This document shows, piece after piece, positions 52,732 through 64,000 of a DNA stretch of 64,000 nucleotides (positions are counted from its first letter, which is position 1; the number at the start of each line of letters is the position of its first letter). Origin of the DNA: Capronia americana (lineage: Eukaryota; Ascomycota; Eurotiomycetes; Chaetothyriales; Herpotrichiellaceae). Where the stretch lies: the NCBI GenBank assembly GCA_016110215.1, contig JADWQD010000007.1:1922001-1986000 (forward strand), read 5' to 3'. The notes under the pieces are model-generated. The model saw only the letters and a program-made list of their open reading frames with translations, made no database searches and was not told the origin of the DNA. A program made the position numbers and the translations under genes.

Positions 52732-55388
52732 TCAGCCTCGCCTCTCATGCCCGTTCCAATTCCTCGCCATCGTCGGACTGACCGGGCTGATCGTCTCGAA
52801 CAGACTCCTCCTCACGCCGTCATCCTGCTGCGGCAAGGTGGCCCCCTCGTTCGTGACTACAGGGCTAGGCAGCGTTCCTACCCCACTGCTCGCGCTCTCA
52901 TTGCCGTGCTGGTAAGAGAACCTCCTCTCCGCATCGCTCTCGGCCGGCAATTCATGTGCATGACGGAAGGTATACCCGCGGCCATGGTGCGGCGAGTCGG
53001 GTTCCTGCTCCTCCATGATCGGTTGTACCGAGGAACTCTCACTATTTCGATCGCGGTCGTGATCACGTTCGAAGGGGTTCGGTGGGACGAGGCCGCCGTT
53101 GTTGGGGGCTCGCGGACCGCGGTTCCCGCGCCAGGTGTTCTGAGTTGCGGGCAGAGGCCACGCTAGGGTCTCCGACGTGCCGGTGGAGGAGTAGTTTGAG
53201 GATGAGGACGGGGTGGAGTTTGAGGCTTCTTGGCTTGGAGGGGAGATGTCGCTTGCGGATCCGGGAGGTGGGAAACGCATGTTTCGTAAGGGGGAAGCGC
53301 CCGTGCCTGTGACGGGGGCAGCACTATTGTTACTTAGTGGGGAGGGACGGTTGGCGGAGGCGGAGGCTTCGTCGGAGGTTGAGTTGGAATTCGAAGTGGA
53401 ATTCGAGTTTGAATGCGTGTGCCCGTAGTTCGCGTTGTAGGCATAGTCTACGATGCCGGAGTGCCGTGGGTGGCCCAAGTTGTTGTAATCCGTGGCCAAT
53501 TCGAACGGTGGCTTGGGGCGTTCAGTGGTATTGGCCATTTCGTGGCGAACTGGTTGCAGTGGTGGTGTCGAGTCGTCGGATAGGGAGGCGTAGGGGCCGA
53601 TCTGTTGGACTTCTTGTCGCGAGCCCTGCATGGATTGCCATTGCTGGGGCGAAGGGCGCTTGTGACTTGCTGTTGCGCAGGAGGCACCATTGAGCCAACG
53701 TGAAATCCGGCTGTTGCTCGAGTGGGACGACTTGTCGGACGAGCTGCTGCGAATTATGCGGCGGCGGCGGACGAGCAGGAAGATGAGGATGAGTAATAGG
53801 AGGCCGATCACCGCGGCGGCGACACTGATGCCAATGATAGTGCCTTTGCTGACGCCGGAGCCTCCACTGCCTCCGGACGTGCTATCGGATGAGCCGTTGA
53901 CAGGGTAAGGGTAGTAATGCGTGATCGATTTGGAGTAGGGTTTGGCGAAGATGGCGGCTAATGCACCATCCAGCGTAACGGCACGTTTTGCAGAGGCACC
54001 GTTGCCTCCAATGGCTTTTGTCACCACGCTGGGTACCTCGTACTCCGACCACGTTGCAGGATCATACGTATCTTGGAACTCGAGCGTGTTGAGGTTGAAG
54101 ATCTGGACAATCCCGCCTTCGACGCAGTTGGCTTGGTTTTGGTGCACGCCGCCAATCACGAACATCTGATCCGGATACGGGGTGACACATTGATGGCCCG
54201 AGCGACCATGAGACTTAGTGCCGCTGTATGCCTTGATCCATTGGAAGGCTGGGAGTGAGAGGACCCAGACATCGTCGGATGGTTCATCAGCAGCATTCAA
54301 GCCATCGTAGCCGCCGTAGATGTAAACGTTGAACGACGACGAGTCTTTTGCTGTCGCGACCACAGAGCAGAACTCTGTCAGCTGTCCCGGGGCTTGACCG
54401 GTGGTGTTCTGGAGATACCAGGTGCTTGACGCGATGTCGTAGACGGGTATAGAGCTCATGAATCCTGGACTTTGCGCTTCACTTTCAGAACTTTGGGAGC
54501 TGTTCAGACCCATTGGCCATATCTCTTCAGGTGCGCTGACGCCGCCGATTGCCACGAGTACGCCTTGCTCGCCCACAGGTATCCATGCCAACTCGGCGTT
54601 TGCGCGCGGTTGGATGTTGTCTGGAAGCGTGTTGTTTGTCCATTTCTCGCTTCTCATGACGGACATGTCAACTTCAATGAGACTGTTTGCGGTCACATTC
54701 GCTGATGAATCCTCGTAGTAAATCGGCCCCCATGTTGGCGACCGCATCCCGCTGAAGTAGAATCCCAGGTTTTCACTCGGAGCAGACACTCCGGCGCCGT
54801 TGGTTATGTATCTTGTAACACCATCCGGGAGAGTCCCTTGGTAGAAGCCGGGACTCCAGCTGGCCCGGTTCGGTCCGTACTGGTAGGCCTCGTAGCCTAG
54901 GACGCTCTCTGCGCTTTGCGGTGAGGCAGAGTCGGTCAGTCGAGGTAGGCCACTGCCAGGTCATGTCAGTCAACCTTGAAGCACCAATTTTCTGAACCAA
55001 CTAACCCATAGAGATACAGTTCTCCATCGTTAGCAAACATGGTCCCGTCCACATAGTTAGGCGCGATGTTGTTTCCAGCTCCACCCGCCTTTGCCATCCG
55101 ATCAAACAAGCCCGATACATTAGTCTTGGCAATATCAAAAGGTGTCGAAAAGTTCAGCACAAACATGTCCCCATCGACATTACCATCGCTGCTCACCACG
55201 GGAGCGGTTCCATCTGCGAAGGCAGTCTGCCACCAAAGGAGACCACCATCGAGGTAGACGGCATCTCGCACAACCCCAGCCCTCAAACGAGCCCAGTTAC
55301 ATATTGTGTAATTTTCCTGAACTGAGATGCTGTGTGCCGTTGCAGTTAACAACCCAACGAGCACCGTAAACTGCAGGTAAAAGATCAT
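52732..55388 (-). CDS. Single-pass membrane Kelch-like protein
   Basis: 867 residues in two exons (55006-55388 and 52732-54952; 53-bp intron, GTTAGT donor, splitting a Gly codon so that LYLYGGLPRL forms). Signal peptide MIFYLQFTVLVGLLTATAHS, then an extracellular Kelch-type propeller with many N-glycosylation sites (FANDGELYLYG, FNVYIYGGYDGLN, WVLSLPAFQWIKAYSG, HQCVTPYPDQMFVIGGVHQN). A membrane span (GTIIGISVAAAVIGLLLLIL) is followed by a basic stop-transfer and a long Ser/Asn/Pro-rich cytoplasmic tail with several SP/TP sites. This layout is common in moulds, where such proteins are often annotated only as Kelch or cell-wall-anchored proteins. It may sense the wall or cell contact; this is inference. 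Confidence 0.9.
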
Positions 55389-56755
55389 CGTGGTCTCATC
55401 TGAATATTCTGCTTGTCATGTCTGTGTTCTGGAATATGACACGATCTGTGCGCTGAAAAAGTGAACAATTGCTTGCATGTAGGTACTGTACAGCATTGAA
55501 AGTCCCGTGAAAATAGGTCCGGGTGTTCTGAGACAAATCTCGTGTTGATACTTACTATCATATGGACCATAGTTTGCCACCTGAGCGGAAATCACTACGA
55601 GTTACATCAAGGTGTTCAAAGTCTGGTGTCATTGGTACGATGTGTTCTTCTCTTCGCGATGTGCAGGCGCAGGGTCCTGTGGTCGCATTGAATCGACACG
55701 GCTGTGGAGGTTCCTCAACCAGGATCTGTGCGTCATGGCAAGTACTAAGATATCGACCGTTGGTGACGATGATGGAACCGGTCGAACTGCGCGTCTGCAA
55801 TAGGCAGTCGAAGGACGGCCCTAGCACGAGCGGCGCGGCAGGCTGGGCAGGAGAAACGGTAAAAGGAATCAGGGACAATCGTGGCCATAACTGGGAAAGG
55901 ACAACGTTGGACCCATGGAAATCCCGTTATCGAGAAGCAACAAAACCTGTCATGATTTGCGTCAAAGCGAACACCTCAGTCGTCAAGAACAAGGTCGGTA
56001 GAGACAAGTGTCGAGGCTAGACAAGGTCGGGCGGCACGCTTATGCCGTCACCAACGACAAACCGGTTTTAGAGACATGCTAGCCCCGGTTGGGGAAGGCG
56101 CTGCCGGGCATCGGGGCTTGGAGACGACTCCACCCCCAGCGGAAACAGACTCCAAGTTCAACATCAACGCTCATTGCTCCCTCACTATTCTCTCACTGTT
56201 CGCTCACTGCTGCCCGCGATGATCTTTCATGTCGCCCTTCCCGCTTCAACAAGCTAGTTACTATCGGGAAACGCCCCCGGATGCGAGCTTCCTTTGAAAT
56301 GGTTGATTCTGTCATTGATTGGCACGCCACCATCTGCATCTGGCAGGGCTCCGTCGAGCGAAAGCCAGGAACGTCACCGACCTGCATATCCAGTTGCGTC
56401 CAACGTCCCACCGCCGCATGCGATGGAAGGCGCCGTGCCATGTGGCGTGGGGACCGTGGTGCCATGGTACCAGGCTGAAGGAGTGTTCGCCTGGCCATCC
56501 TATTATCCCAAATGGTTGCCGATAATGACGGCAAGTCTGGCACTCGAGGTCTGGCTTCTTTCTTTCCTTCGCTCTTAATTGACATTGAGTCTGGCATCTT
56601 CGGAAGCTTTCAACGCTCTCAGTCTACTTTCATTCGCTTTAGGCACTTTCCCTCGTTCGACACCATTCGTTTTTAACCCCCGGGCTCTGGTTGGGTGCAC
56701 TATGAGTGCTCTGTGAGAAAAGAAATAGTTGTCCAGGCTTCGGAGCTCTGTCAAA
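55389..56755. other. Intergenic, weak minus-strand Cys-containing ORF
   Basis: About 1.37 kb between divergent genes. A minus-strand frame at 55558-55878 (TTG at its start, no ATG) encodes a run with several Cys (LGPSFDCLLQTRSS, RYLSTCHDAQ, PCRFNATTGPCACTS). It could be an exon of a small secreted protein with an intron I cannot place, or chance. I give that about 0.25. No other gene seen. Confidence 0.4.
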
Positions 56756-58980
56756 ATGCATTCACCGCTCAGATTTCTGACCTGTCTGTCGTTTGCGATT
56801 ACCACCGCTTCTTCTCAGTCCGTATACACTGTCTGGCCATGGCCAGGTCATCCGCCACCGTCACCACCAGTTCCGGTATATGTCACCACGACGACCGTTG
56901 ACAACACTTGGATTGTCACTTGTCCAGCGCCGCCGACGGTTTTCATCAATGTGACGGCCACCGAATATGTTCCGGTCACTGCAACAACGACCGCCTCGGA
57001 ATTCTTCACCGACACAACCACAACGTCGGAATACTTCACCGATACAACCACCGAGTCCGAGTTTTTTACTGACACAACTACTACATCCGAGTTCTTCACT
57101 GACACCACCACCACCTCGGAATTCTTCACTGACACCACCACCACCTCCGAGTTCTTCACTGACACTACCACTCTACCAATCACAATCTATCAGACAGTTA
57201 TATCCACAACAATTGTTACAACGGTTAGTTTACTCTTCGTAGTGGAATCAATTGAGAGGCTTATATTCGCAGACCCAAACAGTGACAGAAACAACGACGA
57301 CTATCTCCATCACCCCTACCACCTTGACGACTCCAACTACGGAAACGGTGACGACTCCAACCACGGAAACGGTGACGACTCCAACTACTGAAACTGTAAC
57401 GACTCCCACCACAGCCACGCTCACCGAAACGTCAATTTCGACGACTCCAACCACCGCGACAGCAACAGAAATCATCTCGATATACGAGATTACGACTCAG
57501 GCCACGAGTATTACACTATGTCCGACTCGCATAGTCAACCCGACCTATACCGCCGCTGGACCATATCCCACTGACTGGACGTAAGTGTCACCTCTGAGGA
57601 CCACCTTTCGAACCCCATTAAGTCTCTACTTGGCACGGGGTTACTCAAACACGTGCGCTAGTATTCATCCATTAGACGAGATATTTCATTAATGATGCTG
57701 ACTCTTTTGTCTTTAGTTGGGGCTGTCCTCCAGGCTGGCTGTGCAAGCCTGTTCTGGAGAACTGCAATTTTGAAGCTGGCATTCCAGATCCAAACTTCCT
57801 TTGCAGTCCGAATGAATGTATCCCGGCTGAAGTCCTTCCCGGTTCTCTGCCGACCTGGGATGCGGATATATATGGAAACTCCACACCTGCGACGAACCCG
57901 GCCCTTCGTATCAATGCTATCGATAACTTTTTCAACATGGACCCCACCCAATTTGGGCTGACATATGAGATTTTTGTCGTCAACGAGGTCTTGACCCGCA
58001 CTACCACCATCCTCTTGCCACCGAGTCCCACCGTTGCAGCGAGACAAGCGCAGACTAGCGTTCCGGGTGCTTGTTATCCATGGTGCAATAACTGTCTGTT
58101 AGAGGCCCAGTCGAACGGGAAGACGTCGAAACTCTGCGTGCCAGGCTCGGCTTTCGAGGTATCCCTTGCGCAATGCGAGCAGTGCATTGACTACCACAAG
58201 GCCGATGACACGGCCAGTTTTGTCGAGATTGCGCCACAGTTCCAGCAGTTCCTCGATTATTGCGAACAGTTCTCGACTATTGTCGTAAGTACCACCGTGA
58301 CAGCAACCACGACGAATGCCGCCGGTTCTACTTACAGCACGGTTACGGGAACCATATCGACAACCGTCACGCCGAAGAGTTCAGCACCTCCGCCTTCCTC
58401 GGCCCCACCGAGCTCGATCGTCACCATTGCAACGCTCACGCCGGTCCCATCAACAACGACGGCTACTTCAGAAAGCTCAACAATTACAGCAACGGTGTCG
58501 ACCCTCTCGCCAATTCCGACGACATCATCACCGTCATCGACCCCACCAGCACCAATCTCCTCAGCGACCCAGCCGTACACGACAACCGAAACTGTTGTAA
58601 CCACCAGTTATTCGCATAGCACGGTTTCCGGCAGCGCCTGGGGTCAAATAACCATCATCATGCCTGTTGGTGACAATGGCACAACCACCATGTATGGCTC
58701 TGATTTGACCAGCGGAGGTGCCACACTTATTCTTCCCACTTCTCCTACCACCAGCACCTATACCACAACCCTGATAGTCAGTCCGAGCGGGGAAGTCTCG
58801 GCACTTCCCACGACGACCGGACCTTCAGGAGCCGCGGGCGCAGCATCCTCCACCACGACTGCACCGCAGTCCTCGTTTACAGGGGCGGCAAGCGCGCTGA
58901 AGTTCTCCCTTGGAAGATACCAACTCCGAACCACGGCTCTCGGGTTGACTATCTGCCTCCTAGCCACGCTGCTACTATAA
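56756..58980 (+). CDS. Ser/Thr-rich GPI-type adhesin-like surface protein
   Basis: 679 residues in three exons: 56756-57223, 57273-57580 and 57717-58980; introns 49 and 136 bp. Signal peptide MHSPLRFLTCLSFAITTASS, then a Pro-rich start, a tandem of a 10-residue unit (SEFFTDTTTT), a second tandem of an 8-residue unit (TTPTTETV), a Cys-rich segment (WGCPPGWLCKPVLENC and FLCSPNECIP), a second Cys cluster (CYPWCNNCLLEAQ, LCVPGSAF, QCEQCIDYHK), a long Ser/Thr/Pro stalk, and a hydrophobic C-terminus (TALGLTICLLATLLL) consistent with GPI attachment. This is the layout of fungal adhesins and other cell-wall mannoproteins. The repeat copy number is likely to vary between strains. Confidence 0.88.
56996..57175. 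repeat. 30-bp coding tandem repeat, 6 copies
   Basis: Six head-to-tail 30-bp units encoding SEFFTDTTTT and close variants, inside exon 1 of the adhesin-like gene. The third-base differences show that copies have diverged while the protein motif is kept. Confidence 0.95.
57327..57422. repeat. 24-bp coding tandem repeat, about 4 copies
   Basis: Three near-identical 24-bp units encoding TTPTTETV and a fourth divergent one, in exon 2 of the adhesin-like gene. Confidence 0.92.
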
Positions 58981-59907
58981 GTGCCTGCACCATGATGAAC
59001 GAAGCAGTCCATCCATTTGCTTTCGATACCACGAAAATGCATGTCTTTGACGAGTACACGGTATAGAAGTCCCAAGGACAATATCACGGAAGTTATATAA
59101 CCCAACCTAATCAATCACCTTGCCCCGACCTTGACTACCAATCCATTGTTACGGGCAAGGCTGAGCTTCTTGCACGAAGCCCCAGAATGTATATGCGATT
59201 AATGAAACTACCTATATTGGGTGGATGGGTGGATCCATAGCTGGCCACTACACCAATTAGATACTGAATAAACAATTGAAAACATGGTGCAGCATGTAAA
59301 CAGCATGGATGAACTCATCCGCGAATTGATTTTAGCCGTGACCTCCCACCACTTCGGTTGTGTGGACTGACTTGTCTCCGTATGGGAACCTACCTATATG
59401 CGAGTTAAAATGCGGGCAGAGTGTGTTTTAACCCTTTTGACACGTCCGCCTCATGAAGGCTTGCAAGACCCACATGCCTGTAGCCGGGGTTCCTGTATCA
59501 GTGTGATCTGTCTACCTTAATGACACCGGATCCAAGAGCCGTACATACTGTTATGTCCTCGAAAAGTCCTGTGCAACAATACAGATTCATATGCCGCAAC
59601 GTGCATTACACGGAAACAGCACTACGGATAATAAATATATTGATCGGCACTCAGTTCGGAATTACTACACAATAGGATACTCGAACAGTTCAGAATTACA
59701 CTACACAATACTCGTACGGTACGGAGTACCTCGTACAAGATGGTTACATTATAAGGATTACTCCACGGTACAAGAGTACAAGAAGTAACTCATTACCTAC
59801 ATATGCATTACTGTATGCATTACTGTGTACATCAGTATGCTATGCAGAAGCACTTTTCAGGCGAAAGTCCCTATTTCCGTATGTTGTCTTGCTCCTGGCC
59901 GCTCGAC
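58981..59907. other. Intergenic between convergent genes
   Basis: About 930 bp, AT-richer than its surroundings, with several GTAC-containing short repeats and a pair of imperfect direct repeats (listed separately). No gene. Confidence 0.6.
59652..59714. repeat. Imperfect direct repeat, about 30 bp x 2
   Basis: CAGTTCGGAATTACTACACA at 59652 recurs as CAGTTCAGAATTACACTACA at 59686; both copies continue with CAATA and end in a TACTCG or ATACTCG. Confidence 0.8.
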
Positions 59908-61505
59908 TCAAACAGCCTGCGGCTCGATTCCGATACCATTCTCCTTGGCATCGCGCTGCTGCTTCTCCTGCTCCTCCTTAGGCACGAGCGGCAGGTTCGT
60001 ATATACCGTGCGCTTGTTCGCCAGGCCGTCGGCCGTGAGGCTCTGGCCGTCCGCACCCACGACGGCGACGTTCTTGTGCACGTGGCCGTTGATGACGATG
60101 GCGTGTAACCTGGACGTGTCCTGGAAGACCTCGATGTCTTCCACGGGGTTGCCGTCGATCAGGATCACGTCGGCGTAGTATCCCGGCTGGACCTTGCCGA
60201 GGAGGTCTGGGTGGCCCATGATTTCGCCGCCCAGGGCCGTTGCGGCGATGAGGGATTCTTTCGGCGTGTAGCCGAACAGGTTGACGAAGTGGGCTAGATC
60301 CCTGGCAGTGTGTGCAGAGAATCTGGTGTTAGCTTGCTTCACGTGGGAACTCGGCCAGGAAAAAACCAAAAAATGGTCGTGCGATGGCGGCGCAGCGACA
60401 CCAGTCTCTAGACTTACCTTGCATATGTCCCGTGGGGGGCCCATGCAAATCCGTAGTCACCGCCCGGCAGGACTCGCACGCCGCGTCGGTGTAACTCCTT
60501 CATGGCCTTACAGGCCTGTTCGACCTCCTCCACGAGGCCCTTCTTCTTCGCCATCTCGGGCGTCATGCCGTACGGGATGGCGTCGCCGGAGCACGTATTG
60601 TAAGGGAAGTTGATGGCCGGGGCCACGAAGACGCGATCTTTTACCGCCTCCAGCATGTCCAGGCCCTTTTCGTCGGCGAAACTGGCGTGGTAAACGACGT
60701 CGACGCCACTTTGGCAGCATAGTACAACACTCGCGGCGGAGCGAGCATGAGCGCACACCCGCTTTCCTCGGTTGTGGGCTTCTTCCACCGCCGCTTTGGT
60801 CTCTTTGAGGGTAAAGTATGTTTCCGTACTGCCCATGGTCGGATGCACATAGTCGCCTGTCATGCTGAGTTTGATGTTGTCGACGCCCAGCTCGATGAAC
60901 TCGCGCGCTGTCCGGCGCATGGCATCCTCTCCGTCTGCGTACTTGCTGATGCTGGGCACAATGGCGCCACCGGTGGTCGTGATCTCCTGGCAACTCGAGA
61001 GCGTTCTCGGTCCCGGGATCATTCCGGACTTGATTGCTCCTTTGATCACAATGTCCAGGCGTGGTTGAGCCGATGCGGCGCCAAAACACATGGTGTATCC
61101 GCAGTCGATGTACGTCTTAGCGGACTGTGCCGTGAAAAGAACGTGCTCCTCGAGTTTCAGCCCGGTGAGTCCGTCCAGCGTCGGCGAGTTGTTCCAGCTC
61201 AAGTGTGTGTGCGCGTCACAGAGACCAGACATGAGGGTCTTCTTGCCCTTACCGTCGATGACGAGTGTATCGTCGTCGGGTGCAAAATCGACCTTGCCAA
61301 CCTGCTTGATGTGTTGACCTTCGATCAAGACATCTCCTGGGTAGATGTCCGCGCCGGTCGAGTCGAATATGTTGACATTCTTGAAGAGGATCTTGCCCTT
61401 GTCGCCATCCTTGTGGTTGTCGATTGTTATATCTGCGGGAGTCAATTTCCAAGGAGGAGGCAGCTCCTCGGGACTGAACGTCTTTGCCGTGCCGATAGAA
61501 CCCAT
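59908..61505 (-). CDS. Amidohydrolase (imidazolonepropionase-like)
   Basis: 500 residues in two exons (60418-61505 and 59908-60322, 95-bp intron with GTAAGT donor, splitting an Arg codon). A metal-dependent hydrolase of the amidohydrolase superfamily. Metal ligands: GLCDAHTHLSW (HxH), a Lys in the IKLSMTGDYVHP region, His in VCAHARSAAS and VVYHASFADE, and the Asp in LPGGDYGFAWAPHG. The C-terminal strand set (GKVQPGYYADVILIDGNPVE) matches the family's typical end. No signal peptide, so cytosolic. Members act on imidazolonepropionate, dipeptides (prolidases) or xenobiotics such as ochratoxin-like amides; the substrate here cannot be told. Confidence 0.93.
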
Positions 61506-62097
61506 CCTTGGGAGCTCGAAGGTGTGGGTAGAGGCGAACTTCGGTCGAGGCTGATACTTTTCAGCTCACTTCAGGCCGTCCGACCGCCATAGGAGCAGGA
61601 GGCCTCTCTACACCTTTAAAGCATCTGGATCGTCCAGCCATTCCGAAGCGCATTGATGGTGATCGGCTTGTCTTGAAACGCCCACAGTACCGGCGACGAA
61701 TGCGGGGACCCCACTGGATTGCTGCACAAGCGGCCACAAGCCACGACGGGGAGATGCCGGTGGTTGTTTCTGAAATCTTGCAAAAACACAAGCCCCCGCC
61801 CTCGCCCTTGCTTGCTCTCCTCGTCACATCTGCGAAGATCATGCGTAGTAGGCTGCACGGTGAGTTTCCGTTATCGGCTCTGTGCGAAGTCGCTCTTGCA
61901 TCGAAGATGAAGCGCAACGATCGTCTAGGCTATATCAAGCCAGATCAAGCGGCACCCTTGCGAGATGAGACGGCTGCTGGCTTTCACACTTCCTGGCAGT
62001 TCAACTCGGCATTCTAGACTTTCTCGCTCAGGCCGAGAACACTGCACCCACAAACGCAACCGTGACGGACTGGTACTGCCGTTTTCGAACAGGCAGC
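61506..62097. promoter_or_regulatory. Divergent intergenic region, amidohydrolase / dehydrogenase
   Basis: 592 bp between divergent starts; no supported gene or site. Confidence 0.5.
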
Positions 62098-63120
62098 ATG
62101 GCTGGTAACGACAATGTCACCTTCGGCTTTATCGGCCTCGGCAATATGGGCTCGATGATGGCACACAACCTGGCCACCTATGCTCAGTCGAAAGGCCTCC
62201 CCAAGGTGCAGATATGGAACCGGACGCCAAGCAAGATCGAGTCTTTGGCCGCGAACAGCTACTGTGAACCAGCTGGTAGCATCGCGGAGCTGGCGCAGAG
62301 TTGCGACATTATCCACACTTGTCTGGCCAACGATGAGGTGGCCTTCTCAATATGTCGCGAGGTATTCCAGGCTCGGAAAGAGGGTTTGATTCTTGCCGAC
62401 CACTCGACCCTGTTTCCGACGACGTCGATGACTCTGAATGAAGAAGCCCGACGGGCAGGGGTGTCGTTCATGTCTTGTCCTGTGTTCGGACCGCCTGCCG
62501 CAGCAAAGAGTGCCGGCCTCTTGATCGTGCTTTCAGGCAACGAGCACGCTCGCGAGAAGGTCAAGTCGTACATTGTGCCGACGCTCGGCAAGGCCGTGAT
62601 TGATTGTGGCGAGGATACCTCCAAGGGTGCTCTGCTCAAGATCTTGGGGAACAACTGCATCCTGGGCACGATCGAACTGCTGTCCGAGAGCTTCACACTG
62701 GCAGAGAAAACAGGCTTTGACACGAATATCTTCTACGACTTCATTCGTAAGGGTCCCCCCTTTTTAGCAAACGGCAGACACTGATCCGTCTTTCCAGAAC
62801 AATGGTTCCCAGCAGCCGCGTGGGTCAATTATGGCAAGAAGATCCGGGACGGCACCTTCTCTGGCAAGACGGGCTTTACTCTCCCCGGCGGCATGAAGGA
62901 CGCGGCGTATATTCGACGCCTGGGTGCAGAGACGGCGACCCCGACGCCCATAATCGACCAAGCTTGGAACCACCTGACAACTGCAAAGGCTATCGGAGGA
63001 GAGTCGCTGGACTGGAGCGCGTGTGCTGCTGGAATGCGTGTCACCGCAGGTCTCAAGCCTTTCAAGGGCGAGGATTTTACATTGAAGGCAGATCATGGAA
63101 ACGGGGTCAACGGGGCGTGA
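62098..63120 (+). CDS. 3-hydroxyisobutyrate dehydrogenase-like NAD(P) enzyme
   Basis: 323 residues in two exons (62098-62746 and 62798-63120; 51-bp intron, phase 1). Start MAGNDNVTFGFIGLGNMGSM at 62098. It belongs to the beta-hydroxyacid dehydrogenase family (3-hydroxyisobutyrate, 6-phosphogluconate, glyoxylate reductases), which oxidise a beta-hydroxyacid with NAD(P). NAD motif GFIGLGNMGSMMAHNL is at the N-terminus; CPVFGPPAAAKSAGLL matches the substrate-binding region; the catalytic Lys lies in SKGALLKILGNN. No mitochondrial presequence is obvious, so it is more likely a cytosolic paralogue than the valine-pathway enzyme. Confidence 0.93.
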
Positions 63121-63196
63121 CTGATGCAGCTGCATCTCGCCCTGTAGAACAAAAACAATAGAATCGTCGGTCTTTGCAGACGTCTAACTGTGTCTA

Positions 63197-64000
63197 TCAC
63201 GAGAATGTCGCTTTGATGATCTCCACCGCCTTCTCCTTGGCTTCGAGCATATGCCAATGCCCAACGCCATCGATGACCTCTTGGGTTGCGTTCGAGCCAA
63301 GCTTCTGGGTGGTCGTCTCGCCCGCTTGCACAGTCGACACCTTATCTTCCTTCCCGGAGACGACAACAACCTTGCCCTTGATCTTGCCAAATTCCGGCAC
63401 GCTACTGTTCGCTGCGGCTTCACAGGCCAGAGCATATCCCTCGGGGTCTTGCCTCGTCAGCATCTCGCGCGCGAGGGTGACCTCCCCTCTCCTAGACTTG
63501 TAGGACTCGGCGGCGAAAGCATTCCCTACGACGGTGTCGGCAATCCCGGCCATGCCCTTCTCTCGGACAGCGGCAGCACGTCCCTTCAGCGCTTGCTGAC
63601 CAGCTTCCGGAGGCGGACTGATCGGCCCAAACAAGACCAGTGCTTTGACCTTGTCGGGGACCTTGGCGGCAAAATGGAGGGCAACCAGCCCCCCCAGCGA
63701 GTGGCCGACGACGTTGACATTGCTAAGATTCAATTCGTTCAACACAGCTTGCACATGTCAGTCAGCTAGGATACTGTACTGTACCTGCATAAGTTGCAGG
63801 CGATAAGCATACCTTCAGCGTCGGCCACGTAAGACTCGATACTCGTGGTCTTTGGCGTGGAACTCCTCCCATGGCCGCCCCAGTCGAAACGGACGATGTT
63901 GAAGTCCTGGAGATCGGGAACGATGGGCTGATAAGCATTCGTTGTGCCGCCTAAGCCGTGGATGAACAGAATAGTGGGCCCCTCCGGGTTTCCTTCCGTC
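63197..64000 (-). CDS. Alpha/beta hydrolase (5' end cut by window)
   Basis: Two exons seen: the start of the gene lies beyond 64000; exon 63813-64000 joins exon 63197-63747 across a 65-bp intron (G/CT split Ala codon). It shows the oxyanion region ILFIHGLGGTTNAYQP, then FDWGGHGRSS, the nucleophile elbow NVVGHSLGGLVALHF, the acid region VVSGKEDKVST, and the catalytic His in GVGHWHMLEAKEKA. The substrate is unknown. Typical length would be about 270 residues, so only the N-terminal few dozen residues are missing. Confidence 0.92.

Noticed and set aside
56848..57475. Minus-strand frames with repeated VVVSVKNSE-like and VGVVTVSV units
   Set aside because: They are the antisense of the coding minisatellites in the adhesin-like gene, so the repeats come from the sense repeats.

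Overview
The window is nuclear DNA from a filamentous ascomycete fungus. The genes carry short spliceosomal introns (about 47-136 bp, GTRAGT-type donors, CTRAY-like branch sites). The gene set is fungal: a GH17 cell-wall glucanase, RTC5, a Ral2-like Kelch/BTB protein, a cytochrome b5-acyl-CoA dehydrogenase, a GPI-type Ser/Thr-rich surface protein and a HET-domain relic. The mix would suit Pezizomycotina, perhaps Eurotiomycetes such as Chaetothyriales, but that placement is an inference and not demonstrated. Exon coordinates below were worked out by hand from frame continuity and splice signals.

Left part (1-30 kb): a bZIP regulator (minus; 5' end unresolved); a 5 kb gene-poor stretch with weak, broken minus-strand coding signal; an SMP-30/regucalcin-like hydrolase; a HYPK-like UBA protein divergent from a class II DAHP synthase; repeat-rich DNA; a 1714-residue protein with a C-terminal BRCT domain; a GH17 glucanase; a cytochrome b5/acyl-CoA dehydrogenase fusion with a 12-nt exon; a Ral2-like Kelch/BTB protein; a 1-Cys peroxiredoxin divergent from a small ankyrin protein.

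Middle (31-42 kb): a clearly broken HET-domain (heterokaryon incompatibility) gene relic and a tRNA-Trp-like relic, then mitochondrial elongation factor G, a five-exon GMC oxidoreductase and a divergent O-methyltransferase.

Right part (43-64 kb): an endomembrane group (SAC1 phosphoinositide phosphatase, a divergent Rab5-type GTPase, and N-myristoylatable RTC5); folylpolyglutamate synthase, followed in the same frame after its stop by a Sin3-type PAH-like reading frame without an ATG; a membrane Kelch protein; a repeat-bearing GPI-type adhesin-like protein; an amidohydrolase; a 3-hydroxyisobutyrate dehydrogenase-like enzyme; and an alpha/beta hydrolase cut by the window end.

Most genes are ordinary housekeeping or metabolic genes. 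I found no CRISPR array, prophage, intact transposon or recognisable secondary-metabolite cluster. The strongest unusual observations are the FPGS/PAH arrangement, the HET relic, the 12-nt exon, and the low-complexity insertions in DAHP synthase.
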